Source: Symsagittifera roscoffensis (Eukaryota > Xenacoelomorpha > Acoela > Convolutidae). From it: a stretch of 64,000 nt of DNA. Each line of letters starts with the position of its first letter. Position 1 is the stretch's first letter. The stretch lies in assembly GCF_963678635.1 (NCBI RefSeq), contig NC_087063.1, forward strand, positions 55,701,504-55,765,503, given 5' to 3'. The position numbers and the translations under genes are program-made. The notes under the pieces are model-generated. The model saw nothing but the letters and a program-made list of their open reading frames with translations, was not told the DNA's origin and made no database searches. Of the stretch, positions 41,601 through 51,600 are shown piece after piece.

Positions 41601-43188
41601 TGGACACCAGGTAATAAGAAATTTGAGTGAACCATCAGAGTTCACTTTAATGCATTTGGACACATATGCAGATTATCTGAGGCAGGTGGAGCCACGCACT
41701 GAGTCGAGAGCTGTGCGAGCACTACTAACGACGGGTGGCCCTCGCATGAAGAAACTTCATGGACGCTACTTGGAGGTCTATGGGCCGTATCAAATAATGC
41801 TGAACGTGGATGGAATCAGCATCTACACCAGGACTTACTTAACAACAGATGATGACCAAATGGGGCAGATCTATTTGGGTGAAGAGGAACTCAAAGTCCG
41901 CAGGATAGGCCATGACGCCATGATAGAACAAGACGCGGTACATATTGGATATGAAGCAGATGTGACAGCACACCTGCTTGACACCAACGGAACAAAAATC
42001 GGAGTCACAGGGCTTCTGGACACAGGCGCGGTGGTGAGTGTGATGCCGATAAAAACCTGGGAGAGAATGGGCTTCACGCGGGAAGATCTGATTCCTACGA
42101 ATCTCCGACTAGCCGCTGCAAATCGAGGAGCTATCTACGTAGCCGGAAGAACACCGGTGACGGTCCTTCACATGGGAGGACGGAACCTTTGGATGAGCTT
42201 CCTGGTGGTAGAGAATCTGGACGATGCCGACCAATTCATCTTGGGCAGAGATTTTGTCAGGAATTTTGACGTGATGATTGACTTGAACAACGGTCTAATA
42301 CGGATTAGAAACCCGGACCGAAAGTATGTTAAGAGACCAGTTAATAGGATAATAACAGATGAAAATAAGGTACCAGTTTTTTTGGATAGAAAAGTAAAGT
42401 TACAACCAGGACAAGCTGTAGTAGCGATTTTTAGAATGAGAAATTTAAATTCGTTAAGTGATAGTAAACAGGTTTGCTTAGTACCGAATCCAAATAGTCA
42501 GAGTTCGGTGATTTTAGGCCGGAGCTTCTCGGTAACGCGAAACGGACTGTGTGTCAGTGTGTTGTTGAACACACTGGACACCACGGTTTCAATCCAGCGT
42601 GGAAAGAAGCTTGGTTACGCATTGCCGATGAGGACCGACTATGAGGAGACAGAAAACTCGAAGAAATATAGTGTGAAAGACTGTCCTTATCATGCAAATA
42701 AAGATAAAATCTTAAAGAGAATTAATGAATTAAAATCTATTCATAAATTGTTTTCAATGAAATCCGAAACGGACGACGGCTTATCAAGCTGCTCGAATTT
42801 TCCGGAACGCCCCTCGTCATATGAACTAGATTCTGACAAACCGGTTTTGCCAGAAATAGAACATTTAAAAGGAAAAATAGGTGAGGGAGATTTTGAAAAA
42901 TTGCGGGACCTCCTAGATCGGAACGCCGAAGTATTTTCAAAACATAAGGCGGACATCGGTTGCTGTAATTTCGTCGAACACGAAATCGAACTAGAAGAGG
43001 GCGCCGTTCCCCATAGGGAAGGCGCAAGGCGAATGACGCCACATAAATCGGAAGCGTGCCGAGCGGAAATAGAAATGTTGCTTGAATACGACATGATAGA
43101 ACCCTCGAAATCACCATGGGCTTGCGGAGTAGTAATGGCGAAAAAGAAAGGGGGCAGCTTAGATTTTGTTGCGACTTTCGTTACTTGA
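38689..43188 (+). CDS. Gag-protease and start of RT, giant element
   Basis: Start chosen at MVETRSQK, matched by MVTTRSGT in the related element; the frame is open 18 codons further upstream across the splice acceptor. Acidic, low-complexity N-terminus; a coiled coil near 39480-39790; a capsid-type domain near 40310-40760 (DGCIDTWIEVMKLHFEEEDL, ALTSNLEGTAL, RFGSGVQGHQAMMRFEKRR); two CCHC knuckles at 40942-40983 (CANCSSTDHHVSAC) and 41098-41139 (CFFCNLEGHFKSDC); an aspartic protease with LLDTGAVVSVMP (DTGA at 42019-42030) and FILGRDFVRNFD; then the RT start with SPWACGVVMAKKK. The frame is lost at about 43150 in a G-run. The related element is in frame at that point, so this is a one-base deletion or an assembly error and not programmed frameshifting. 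Confidence 0.9.
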   Translation: MVETRSQKTSEERRELLEVEVNTDHTMNDNQEVNELEGRGRRLASESTPVEQGHDFATSTGTLDREEMSELSDISTEVTATRRSPTDNTMMAGGTGKQTTSSSFSERMKNTFGNIFPFSMGGGAGNDGESQEEEDEEEQGDFGSQVSLNSSIQENEAYVGGETGTMDKFGVVTTISKEANTPGQSKDFAIRTSSEPQTGESRTRGLGNALADPEIDNDKTSRQRAKARISTSTKLPGTDRVTPPLVTPLMDNGAALEEALNNIVGSLGEQNEQMSIRMSELERAVHIERESLREEINRNRQEVGRSEKRLKERTDEHMTRNLSRMTREAEQRELRLRADMEKLRIQQEQSLGSLDTKIDAMMERRTQAIMDRLDGLLSSKSGPKEGEPNSGGPSREPRVNFNEHQRRKTYGSTRGRGSSSGYATRGNTAWGPNSRASSTGNRQTSNERPTQSTHATGRSDSGNMGHTSPRRSHMGQAGNAHGDSDCRDAPHTEPSTRCEDTQAGLSRDATAMATAFEPLNRSLETFLTRLSRTNERSEKSRRVFKKPRCYKDESDGCIDTWIEVMKLHFEEEDLSERQECSALTSNLEGTALNCVMAKKQYQRDTAEKIFEILLNRFGSGVQGHQAMMRFEKRRQREDETIDKFLDDLEMLRRRSQPDESNRRMNLAVASKFIDGVKNDELRTMLATHYTPLSTNAPTPEELRLKSKEYLLLKPPSRSGYYKNNYGNFNNGPANQGNNWYKPRDDMDKRRSCANCSSTDHHVSACPAYKQGMKAIGFSLEDEDASELDHEDFMRGVIAKFGPRCFFCNLEGHFKSDCPQFWDAVADIKHPRHEEALSGVKASKARLLSEAEARRKDKPQELAAKKMQAVTEEAREPEPATAADDFKIDYKAAAKDALNRVQQELVTKEIEQKVKLELENEKLQEQLNTFEATEFEETKTPSSLDMKLKVISGKRFGMAPQGKKIQSIISVAGHQVIRNLSEPSEFTLMHLDTYADYLRQVEPRTESRAVRALLTTGGPRMKKLHGRYLEVYGPYQIMLNVDGISIYTRTYLTTDDDQMGQIYLGEEELKVRRIGHDAMIEQDAVHIGYEADVTAHLLDTNGTKIGVTGLLDTGAVVSVMPIKTWERMGFTREDLIPTNLRLAAANRGAIYVAGRTPVTVLHMGGRNLWMSFLVVENLDDADQFILGRDFVRNFDVMIDLNNGLIRIRNPDRKYVKRPVNRIITDENKVPVFLDRKVKLQPGQAVVAIFRMRNLNSLSDSKQVCLVPNPNSQSSVILGRSFSVTRNGLCVSVLLNTLDTTVSIQRGKKLGYALPMRTDYEETENSKKYSVKDCPYHANKDKILKRINELKSIHKLFSMKSETDDGLSSCSNFPERPSSYELDSDKPVLPEIEHLKGKIGEGDFEKLRDLLDRNAEVFSKHKADIGCCNFVEHEIELEEGAVPHREGARRMTPHKSEACRAEIEMLLEYDMIEPSKSPWACGVVMAKKKGGSLDFVATFVT

Positions 43189-46100
43189 ACGCGGTAACGA
43201 TTAAAGATGCGTACCCGATACCGCGAATAGACGAGAGCCTATCCAAACTTGGTGATGCAAAGTTCTTCACCACATTGAACTTAGGTTCTGCCTTCTGGCA
43301 GGTTCTTTTGCGGAAAAAGGATAGGGAAAAAACCGGTTTCGCGTGCGAATTGGGGTTGTACCAGTGGAAGAGGATGCCCTTCGGCTTGTGCAATGCAACA
43401 GCAACCTTTCAAAGGCTGATGGCTCAGGCTTTGACAGGAGTGACCAAAAAGTACGGGAATCTCTTGATGTGCTACGTGGATGACGTAGTCATAGCGACAC
43501 CAACCCTGGAGGATCACATTGATCGGCTCGATGAGGTCTTCGGATGTATGAAAAGAGCAGGCTTGAAATGCAAACCATCGAAATGTGAAATCCTTAGGGA
43601 TTCGATCAAGTACCTGGGAAGAATGGTGGACCGGCATGGTGTGAGGCCAGATCCAGAAGCAGTAGAGGCTGTGCTGACATGGAAAGCTCCTAGAACGGAC
43701 ACACAGCTCATGAGCTTCCTAGGGTTTGCCAATTACTACCGAGAATTCATAAAAGGATACGCGGACGAGGTGTACCCGATGCAGAAGCTGATGCGCAACA
43801 AAGGGAAAAAGTTCGAATGGAACGATGAAGCACAAGTTGCTTTCGAGAACATAAAGCGGGAACTGTGCGAAGCGCCAGTGCTGGGCATGCCTACAGAAAA
43901 GGGCATGTATGTTCTTGACACAGACGCATCGGTGGTGGCCATCTCAGGAATATTGCATCAAGAGCAAGAATGGAATGGAAGAACAGTTCTCCGTCCCATT
44001 GCATACGGCAGCAAAGTCTTGAGTGACACAGAGATGAAATATGGCGCACCAAAAGCAGAAATGTTTGCAGTAGTTACCTTCGTGGAGAAGTACCGTGCAT
44101 ACTTGGGGAGCGCTCCCTTCAAGTTACGCGTGGACAACAGAGCGTTATCCTGGTTGAAGACCTACTCGATGGATCAGAGTTATATTGGTAGATGGATAGT
44201 AAGACTGGATGGCTACCATATGATAATCGAACACAGGATGCGTGATAAACATCAGAATGCTGACAGTCTCAGCAAGAAAACTGAATTCTATGAAAGATTG
44301 GAGCAGAAGCAGGCCAATCAGGCGGAAGTAAAGGAGGGATTCTCGTTTCTGGACAAAGAAACTTATGAAGAGCTTCCCTTAACGAGATGGTTGGATAAGT
44401 CTGGACATCCAATTCCAGGGCATCCTGAGTTACCTGTAGAGAAAGCAGCTGAGATAAAGATCCTGTCCAAGGAGGATCCAGTCCCCTTAGATTTGTTGCT
44501 GCGCTCGAACCTGGCCCAGCAAGAACTCTCTCGCATGAATATAAACAGCCTCTCATTATTGGATAAAACGGTGCAAGTCACACCACAAGTAATGTGGATG
44601 CTGGGTGGATTGTTAGAAAGAGAAGTGACCAGAGATGACCCCGAGTGGACAGCAGCAGTGGCATCGCTGACAATCAGTGAGAAGATGAAGATCGTGCCGT
44701 CCAGACGACAGCACGAAGAAAACGAGAGGGATTGTAGGACAATAGTTCAGCAACTAGTATCCTCAATATCCCAAGAGATTTTAACCAGTACTTCGTATGG
44801 ACAGAAAAAACAGGAGAGCGGCAGGCAAAAGAAAACTGTCACTTTTGTAGACCGGGATAAAGACGGTGAAGTTGTAGAACAAAATCTGCTGCAAGACTAT
44901 TTGTCCGGGGAGAAGGATGAGGAGAAAAACCAGCGATCACAAGATCAACACCCGGGACAAGGAAATTTGTCCGGGGAGTCCGAGATAGACGAGAAATTTC
45001 CTGAGGAGAAACAGGACCTAGAGAATAAAGTTTTGTCCGGGGAGTTCAGATGGATGCGAAGGAAATACGGACATGATCTGGAGGAGCGTGCAGTCTCCAG
45101 CACAACACCTTCGACGGAGGATAATGATTCCCGAAACTCAGGAATGGATACCTATTCCGACAGGAATTCCACCTCGGGATCAGAACTGTCAGAACTAGCG
45201 ATACACATGCTACTAGTGGAAACTCGGGCGAGAGACCTGGACAGAGAGGTGTACCAGGATCCGGACAGCGATCGCTACCTTATACCGAGCGAAAGTGTCT
45301 TTGACAACGCAGCGGATGACTTAGAAACAATAGCGGTATCGAAACGTTCGATAAGCCTGTTGCCGCAGAAAGAGGTAGTCAGGACTGATCTTCAGCCGTT
45401 TCAGCAAGAAACACAACCGTTGGCGAAGATTTGGTGCGTTAAGATGGAAGAAGACACACATCAGCCCAACGAGCTGAACAGTCAGATGAGAGTCATGAAG
45501 ACGTACTTGAAGGCGAGATACAGACTCTCGGACCTTCTAAGGGCGCAGAGAAATGATCGCATGACAAGCAACCTAAAAAGGTGGATAGAAAACGGTGCAC
45601 CTGACAAAGGTGACCTGGAAGAAGACAGATATAGGATCCTGAGACAATACTTCATGCAGAAGGAGGGGAGATTATATCTGAACAAGGACGGGATCGTGGC
45701 TTGCAGGAGAAGAGAAGAAGACAAGGTCTTATACAAATATAACGCGATAGTGTTGCCGCAACTCTATCAGACAGAACTATTATTCAGGTCGCATGATCAG
45801 ATGGGCCATCAAGGGATCGACAAAGTGTATCAGAGGATCCTGAAGCGCTTTGAGTGGCCTGGGATGAAAAAGGCATGCGAGAAATGGGTGACAGCATGTC
45901 TGTCATGCCAACAGGTCAAGGATCCTAGGAAGTTGCGATTTCCTTTACAATCAATTGAGTCGTCTGAATTCAACGAGGTGGTGCAGATAGATCACCAGAA
46001 GATATGCATGACAGACAGCGGTTACAACCAAGTCTTGGTCATGATAGATCACTTCACGAAGTATGCAGAGGCCGTGCCCTGCATAACTGCCTCGGTGGAA

Positions 46101-48146
46101 GAGACATGCGACCACCTGATCAATACGTGGATAGCAAGACACGGATGTCCAATGACGTTTCAATCGGACAATGGAACGGCTTTCGTAGGCGAGCTTACGA
46201 AAGAGCTTATGAGACGGTCACAAGTCGCTCAGGCTCACTCCACGACATACCACCCTCAGACGAATGGCTTAGTGGAAAGACAGAATAGGACGTTAGTGTC
46301 GATGCTGAGGGTATATTGTTCCAGGTACATGACCGATTGGGACAGATACCTTCCACAGGTGATGGGAGCTTATAATAGCACGCAACACTCCACCACTGGG
46401 GTCAGTCCACACATGATGCTGACGGGACACGAGAAGTCTTTACCCTTGACATTCTTCTACCCAGAATATGAGGGGAGGAAAACATCTCCACAGGTTTACG
46501 TGAGGGATGTGATCAGACGTCAACAGGAGTTGAACTATCTGTGTAGACGAAATACTCAGCAAGCACAGGCAAGGCAGAGGAAAAGATTCGACAAGAAAGC
46601 AGCTGGTGCAAAGGCTTACTCGGTGGGAGACTACGTATGGGTATTTCAGAACGTTATACCACCGAAAGGAACAAAGAAGCTTCTAAAAAAGTGGAGGGGA
46701 CCCTTCATGATTACAGAGGTGCACCAAGAGGGACGTTTTTATAGACTGAGTACTGGCCGAGCCGCCCACTACGAGAACATCAAGCCACACAATCCATCGA
46801 CAGAAGACTGGTGTATACCTGCAGACATGGAAGAAGGGGATTATCTAATGATGGATCCTGCTTGTGAGATCAATGAAAAAGGCACCAGGGAGAAGAACGA
46901 TGGAAACGAAGTCGTAGAGGAAGGCACGGATACACCATTGGACCTGGATCCCAACGAACAGATCGAAGCAGACGATGAAACCTTGCCCTACGCAGAGGAA
47001 GATTTGCAGGATTCCGAACAGACAGAGGTTCCCAAGAACATGGAACCAGATCTTCCGTTCACGATGCAGACTCGTCAGAAAGACGAGACGAGACTAAGAA
47101 AGAAATACAATCCTTACGGTGACGACTTTGTAGTGGATAGGATAGATCTAAAGAAAATAGTGGAGGAAGTAGTGGGTTTAGAGGAAATAACCGTGTCACA
47201 GGACATTGACATAGTCGATGATCACAACGATGAGGGGGTTGACGACTGGTCGAAACCCGAGGTGGAGTTCGACGATGAGCAACAGCAGTCAAATGAACAA
47301 GACCTGACGAACCTGCGTGTCTTAGAGTGGCTGAACGAAATGACATCAGACCCTAAAAAGACCAGCGTTACGATTCAAGACGTAGATCGTGAAAGCATGA
47401 AATACATCAAGACTAAACGAGACGATCCTTCCTGGGCTGCCCAGGAAGGACGATTACTCATTCCAGCTTCTAATCTTGACTTAATACCCGGTATTCGATC
47501 GACGGGGACGCCGATGGATATTTTTGTCCGGGGAGTGGGGGTAGGACTTACCCACACTGAAAACTTGATAATAAAAAAATTGAGAATAGCAAGAGAAACA
47601 GGAAACTTAGAAGCAGAAACAGGCGAAGAACCTAAGAAACCTGACATAGGCAGGGTAGTTGAGTCATATTTTAACTTACCAAATGAATATTCAAGTAACA
47701 TAGTACTAACAGATAGTGATTTCATACTCACAAACAGAACATGTGCGATAGCAATCACCGCAGACATGAGTTTTAGGACGGCGCTAGCGGCAGATTTTAA
47801 GAGGGAATACAAAAACGTGGAATTCCTTTGGAAGCAAAGACCAGGGATAGGGGGCGTAGCAGCCTTACCCCCGGCGGTGTCGCAGATACCGGGAAAGTAC
47901 TTATGCTTCTTGGTAACGAGGGCGACAGAGAAGCAGCACGTGGACCCAGAAAACCTAGTCTTGTCTTTGACGAGGCTGAGGGACTTCCTTGTGGAAATGG
48001 ACGTGAAGGAGCTTTCGCTTCCAGTGTACGATCCAAATAGAGGAAGACTGCATCTTCGGGAATTGTACGCGCTTGTACACGTGATATTCTCTGATACGAA
48101 CATACAAGTATATCTACATAAGAAATATTACTTAAGTATAGGCTGA
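43116..48146 (+). CDS. Pol (RT-RNase H-integrase-macro-like domain), giant element
   Basis: The real polypeptide continues from the gag-pro frame; the listed start is only the open limit. RT: RFCCDFRYLNAVTIKDAYPI, MPFGLCNATATFQRLM, active site YVDD at 43473-43484. RNase H: LDTDASVVAISGIL (43917 on), YGAPKAEMFAVVTF, HQNADSLSK. A linker of about 450 residues is rich in charged residues and contains three LSGE words. Integrase: HHCC 45792-45908, catalytic D 45990, D 46167, E 46275 (35 residues between the last two). An acidic tail with a QTRQKDETRLRKKYNPYGDD segment follows, and the last 135 codons (47740-48146) look like a macro domain (AITADMSFRTALAADF ... LCFLVTRAT ... LSLPVYDPNRGRL ... YYLSIG). 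The polyprotein is processed by the protease in this family. Confidence 0.9.
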   Translation: MGLRSSNGEKERGQLRFCCDFRYLNAVTIKDAYPIPRIDESLSKLGDAKFFTTLNLGSAFWQVLLRKKDREKTGFACELGLYQWKRMPFGLCNATATFQRLMAQALTGVTKKYGNLLMCYVDDVVIATPTLEDHIDRLDEVFGCMKRAGLKCKPSKCEILRDSIKYLGRMVDRHGVRPDPEAVEAVLTWKAPRTDTQLMSFLGFANYYREFIKGYADEVYPMQKLMRNKGKKFEWNDEAQVAFENIKRELCEAPVLGMPTEKGMYVLDTDASVVAISGILHQEQEWNGRTVLRPIAYGSKVLSDTEMKYGAPKAEMFAVVTFVEKYRAYLGSAPFKLRVDNRALSWLKTYSMDQSYIGRWIVRLDGYHMIIEHRMRDKHQNADSLSKKTEFYERLEQKQANQAEVKEGFSFLDKETYEELPLTRWLDKSGHPIPGHPELPVEKAAEIKILSKEDPVPLDLLLRSNLAQQELSRMNINSLSLLDKTVQVTPQVMWMLGGLLEREVTRDDPEWTAAVASLTISEKMKIVPSRRQHEENERDCRTIVQQLVSSISQEILTSTSYGQKKQESGRQKKTVTFVDRDKDGEVVEQNLLQDYLSGEKDEEKNQRSQDQHPGQGNLSGESEIDEKFPEEKQDLENKVLSGEFRWMRRKYGHDLEERAVSSTTPSTEDNDSRNSGMDTYSDRNSTSGSELSELAIHMLLVETRARDLDREVYQDPDSDRYLIPSESVFDNAADDLETIAVSKRSISLLPQKEVVRTDLQPFQQETQPLAKIWCVKMEEDTHQPNELNSQMRVMKTYLKARYRLSDLLRAQRNDRMTSNLKRWIENGAPDKGDLEEDRYRILRQYFMQKEGRLYLNKDGIVACRRREEDKVLYKYNAIVLPQLYQTELLFRSHDQMGHQGIDKVYQRILKRFEWPGMKKACEKWVTACLSCQQVKDPRKLRFPLQSIESSEFNEVVQIDHQKICMTDSGYNQVLVMIDHFTKYAEAVPCITASVEETCDHLINTWIARHGCPMTFQSDNGTAFVGELTKELMRRSQVAQAHSTTYHPQTNGLVERQNRTLVSMLRVYCSRYMTDWDRYLPQVMGAYNSTQHSTTGVSPHMMLTGHEKSLPLTFFYPEYEGRKTSPQVYVRDVIRRQQELNYLCRRNTQQAQARQRKRFDKKAAGAKAYSVGDYVWVFQNVIPPKGTKKLLKKWRGPFMITEVHQEGRFYRLSTGRAAHYENIKPHNPSTEDWCIPADMEEGDYLMMDPACEINEKGTREKNDGNEVVEEGTDTPLDLDPNEQIEADDETLPYAEEDLQDSEQTEVPKNMEPDLPFTMQTRQKDETRLRKKYNPYGDDFVVDRIDLKKIVEEVVGLEEITVSQDIDIVDDHNDEGVDDWSKPEVEFDDEQQQSNEQDLTNLRVLEWLNEMTSDPKKTSVTIQDVDRESMKYIKTKRDDPSWAAQEGRLLIPASNLDLIPGIRSTGTPMDIFVRGVGVGLTHTENLIIKKLRIARETGNLEAETGEEPKKPDIGRVVESYFNLPNEYSSNIVLTDSDFILTNRTCAIAITADMSFRTALAADFKREYKNVEFLWKQRPGIGGVAALPPAVSQIPGKYLCFLVTRATEKQHVDPENLVLSLTRLRDFLVEMDVKELSLPVYDPNRGRLHLRELYALVHVIFSDTNIQVYLHKKYYLSIG
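44901..44912 (+). promoter_or_regulatory. Internal copy of polypurine tract sequence (1)
   Basis: TTGTCCGGGGAG, in frame as L-S-G-E. Same core as the 3' polypurine tract at 53941-53951. Confidence 0.5.
44967..44978 (+). promoter_or_regulatory. Internal copy of polypurine tract sequence (2)
   Basis: TTGTCCGGGGAG 66 bases after copy 1, also read as L-S-G-E. Confidence 0.5.
45033..45044 (+). promoter_or_regulatory. Internal copy of polypurine tract sequence (3)
   Basis: TTGTCCGGGGAG 66 bases after copy 2, read as L-S-G-E. Equal spacing of copies 1-3 suggests a diverged 66-bp tandem duplication around a conserved core. Confidence 0.5.
47524..47535 (+). promoter_or_regulatory. Internal copy of polypurine tract sequence (4)
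   Basis: TTGTCCGGGGAG followed by TGGGGGTAGG. Here it is read in another frame (F-V-R-G-V-G), so the shared feature is the nucleotide sequence and not a peptide. Confidence 0.55.
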
Positions 48147-48466
48147 GTGATGTACGAGAGGGTGTTAGGCCAAAGACTAAGTTGTGTGTAATATGTGAGA
48201 GGTGCGTTATGTTATGTTATGTGTTGGGTTATTAAGATCATGGGTAAGTAGGGGTTAGTGACCATGAACAACTAAATGACGATTTTGGGAATAGATCCAA
48301 AGTTTGGATTGTCCAATCTTAGGTCGAATTCCAAAATTTTAGAAACCAATTGATTTTAATAAATTTTAGGATAAATATCTTTTTATCTGAACTGTCTTTA
48401 AGTAAATTTTAACGATATATATTAAGTACACTGAACTGGTGTGAGCAGCACGCATTGCGAGAGCTC
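48147..48466 (+). other. Spacer between pol and third ORF
   Basis: Non-coding. Contains TTTTAG (48364-48369), a possible acceptor for a spliced subgenomic mRNA, and a frame open from about 48410 into the third ORF. Confidence 0.4.
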
Positions 48467-48628
48467 ATGAGTGAAGATCTGTTATTTGCGAAAATATCGG
48501 AGCCAGAGATGACAGTCATCAATTTTGACGATCACTTCTGTGACCGCATGGGAGAAGTAGAAAGAGGGCACATCGAGGTGTTTCCAAAGCTTTAGAATCT
48601 GAGGCCCTATGACAAAACGAATGGTGAA

Positions 48629-51600
48629 ATGACCAGAGTGCCTCGTCTCACAGCAGCGTATCACAAGGTGAGAGAAGAGACGAAGGATTGGGGCGATTAC
48701 AAGAAGCTACCCGAAGCAATCCCTGAATTCCCTCTGATAAGAAGGATGTTGCTCGGAGCAGTCTCCGTAGTACAAACTCCTAGGTTGAGAGCATTCGAAA
48801 CCAATGAAAGGAGAGTAGGGAATTTCTCGGCGACGATGGATCCATACTTCGTGGGGAGAAATGCCGCCGTGTTACAGTACACACGATTTGCGTACACGGA
48901 TCAAGCGACGAGAAGGCGAATAAGCAACGCTGCTACTCCCAAGCCTGAAGGATTTGATGAGGAATGGAGGGGATTAGGCTTAGCTCCAATGAGGATGAGA
49001 GGCAGGGCTGAATTGCCTGAAGCCTCAGTAATCCTGACCAGTGTGAGAAAAGAGATGAAAGCTGCGGGAGTATTGCAGACGAGAATTTTCCTAGCACCCT
49101 TCGGCTGCGAAGAAATCAAAGTGGTCCATGGAGAAGAGGAAGATAAATCAGCCGGTACATTGCTCATACCGAGATTCCAGGAAGAAGCTGACAATGACAA
49201 ACAAGGACCATCGAACTCGAATAGGGACAAGTCAGAAGGAGATGACGGACAGGGTGGAAACCGTCAGACTGAAGAACCCATGCAACAAGATCAAGCTGGT
49301 GGGGAGGACGACAGGGCATCGACAGGAGGAACATCCAGCCTGGATTTCAATATCTTCAGTGATCTTGAGAATAATGCAGACACGTTGGAAACGACTGAGC
49401 CAGCGGATGAAGGCATCTCGACACTGGAACCTCCGTCAGCCTTTGAGGAGATGAAACGGAATTTGCCGGAGAGCAGCTCTCCTGGCAATACAAGAAATAA
49501 CGATCAGAGAATCCTCATGGAATCACCTCGGAGGAGAAGAATAGAGGCCTCAGCCAGAGTACCTTTCTTGGGAACGCTACCCGAAGAAGAATGGGAAGTA
49601 CATCACCGAGACCACGAGAGTAGGACGGGATGTAAGCTGGACAGAGTGGCGTTCATGGAAGAAGTCTGGACTGTGATTCAGAGCTATGGGACCCAGTCCA
49701 TTCTCAAAACAGGTCTCAATCAACCCTTGATGAGAGAAGTACTTGACAAGCTTGATGAGTGTGAAGGGAGACTGAGTGAGTTATTGATCGACTCAGCCAC
49801 TGATGAGATTGAAGCGAATTCTCCCATCAAGATGACACCGCAGGACAATGAAGGAGAGGTGGTGTACCTGTCAAGGACCAGGAGAGGAACGATGCGATCG
49901 AAAATGGTGATTGATAAAATCAATGCGATCAAAATGAAGTTAGGCAGCAGAGTGATGCCGAGGAGGATTGGAAAGACGAAAGTGGATTCGGAAATATCGA
50001 TGAAAGCTGGTAACTCAGCGAAAAGAAAACGAGTCGAGGAAGTCATGGATTTGGGGCAAGGTGATTATCAATTGTCTGGCACAGATAGAATATTAACTGA
50101 TATAGCGATGGTGCCACCCATTCTCATGGCGGGGATAAAGTCAACCGGTTATAAATCCAAAAGGAGTGACCGCACTCTGACTGGAGCGACTTTAGAAATG
50201 GAAATACTCAGTCAATGTGGAGAGAGTAAAATGAGGGACTTCAAGCCATCTCCCATGAATCATGGAAAGGGAAGTGTTGCAGGACAACTAACACCAGTGG
50301 AATACAACAGACTGACAGTGTCTGAGACAGTGTCGATAGATGAACCCACCGGTGGATACATGGAGATGTTGGAATACCGAAACTCGGCTAGAGGGCATGT
50401 AATGGCCCTGGAAGAAGAAAAAGCCATGGAGGGTTATCTGGAAACAATGTTGCAAGGCACCACCCTCAAGCAGAAGGTGTACGGAACTTTGGCGTCGTCT
50501 GACGTACAGGCGGAGACGATCGAGCAGTTGGTGAGCCTTCCATGGAAAGCAGTAGTATTGAGGTATTTCGAAGAGGAAATGAGGACTACGCCAAGAATAC
50601 ATGCTCTCGTGGCAGTACCTTACGTAAGGACAGAATTACAACTCAGGCTCGCCTGGTGCATGATGGGACTGACTCGCGAAGAATATGATTCGGAAGAAAG
50701 GAAGAGATCAAAGGAGGAAAAAGTTTTCCTTATGACGAATCTGAGGGATCTGATAGTCCAGGAGGGAGCAGCAGTAGCGTGTGCAAAGCGGAGAGACGCT
50801 CTCTGTTTCATTCGATTCCTGATAGAGCAGATCTCAGTACCTGCATTAAGCACTTGTGTTAAAATGTTGAAGGAAGGCGATGAGCGAACGAAAGCCATGT
50901 TCTTACTAGCAATGCTGGATATGCAGCAAAGTAAACCGATGAGGGTGAACATGAAAGAACCTGAAGAATTGGAACCCATGAAAAAGATAGACGAGATCAG
51001 GAGATTCTCAAACAAGGAGTTGAGGCTCACTAAAGAATCTATGGGAGCATTGCCGAAATCCAGTGAATACTGTGGACCGATCAAGAAGAAGTCATATAGC
51101 TATGTATCCGGGATCATAGGGATAGCGTACAATCCTTTCCTGAGTGAAGACATACGTGATTGCTTCTTTGATTATGAGCAGGCGGTGTTACTAAGGTTCT
51201 GGACGTCCAGAATTGTAACGACTAAGAGCGTTAACAATCCACAGGCCAAATTGGGATTGGTCTTGGAAGAAGAGGTGACTGCACCTTCAGTGCCAAAATC
51301 CGACAAGAGAGTGGAATTTGGGTTGGGATTCTCAGATGAATTACTGAGAACGAGCTTGATGGCAGTGTGGGAATTGATGAAGCCATCGTGGTGTCCTAGT
51401 CCCAACGCTGACTCAATATTACGGGCGACACAGGACATACAGAGGGAACTGAATGCGGACTGTAACCTGCGTGACCTCAACATCATATATAATATGATGA
51501 TAACAGCCTCTAAGAGCAACGGAGAAGATAAAGTGGAGTTGCCTGGCTGGGGACCAGAAGACTGGGTCAAACCTGGTAGCTGTCTGGCGGAAGTCTGTGG

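Noticed and set aside
43116-43188. Programmed gag-pol frameshift
   Set aside because: The overlap falls inside RT, and the related element is continuous there; a one-base lesion is simpler.
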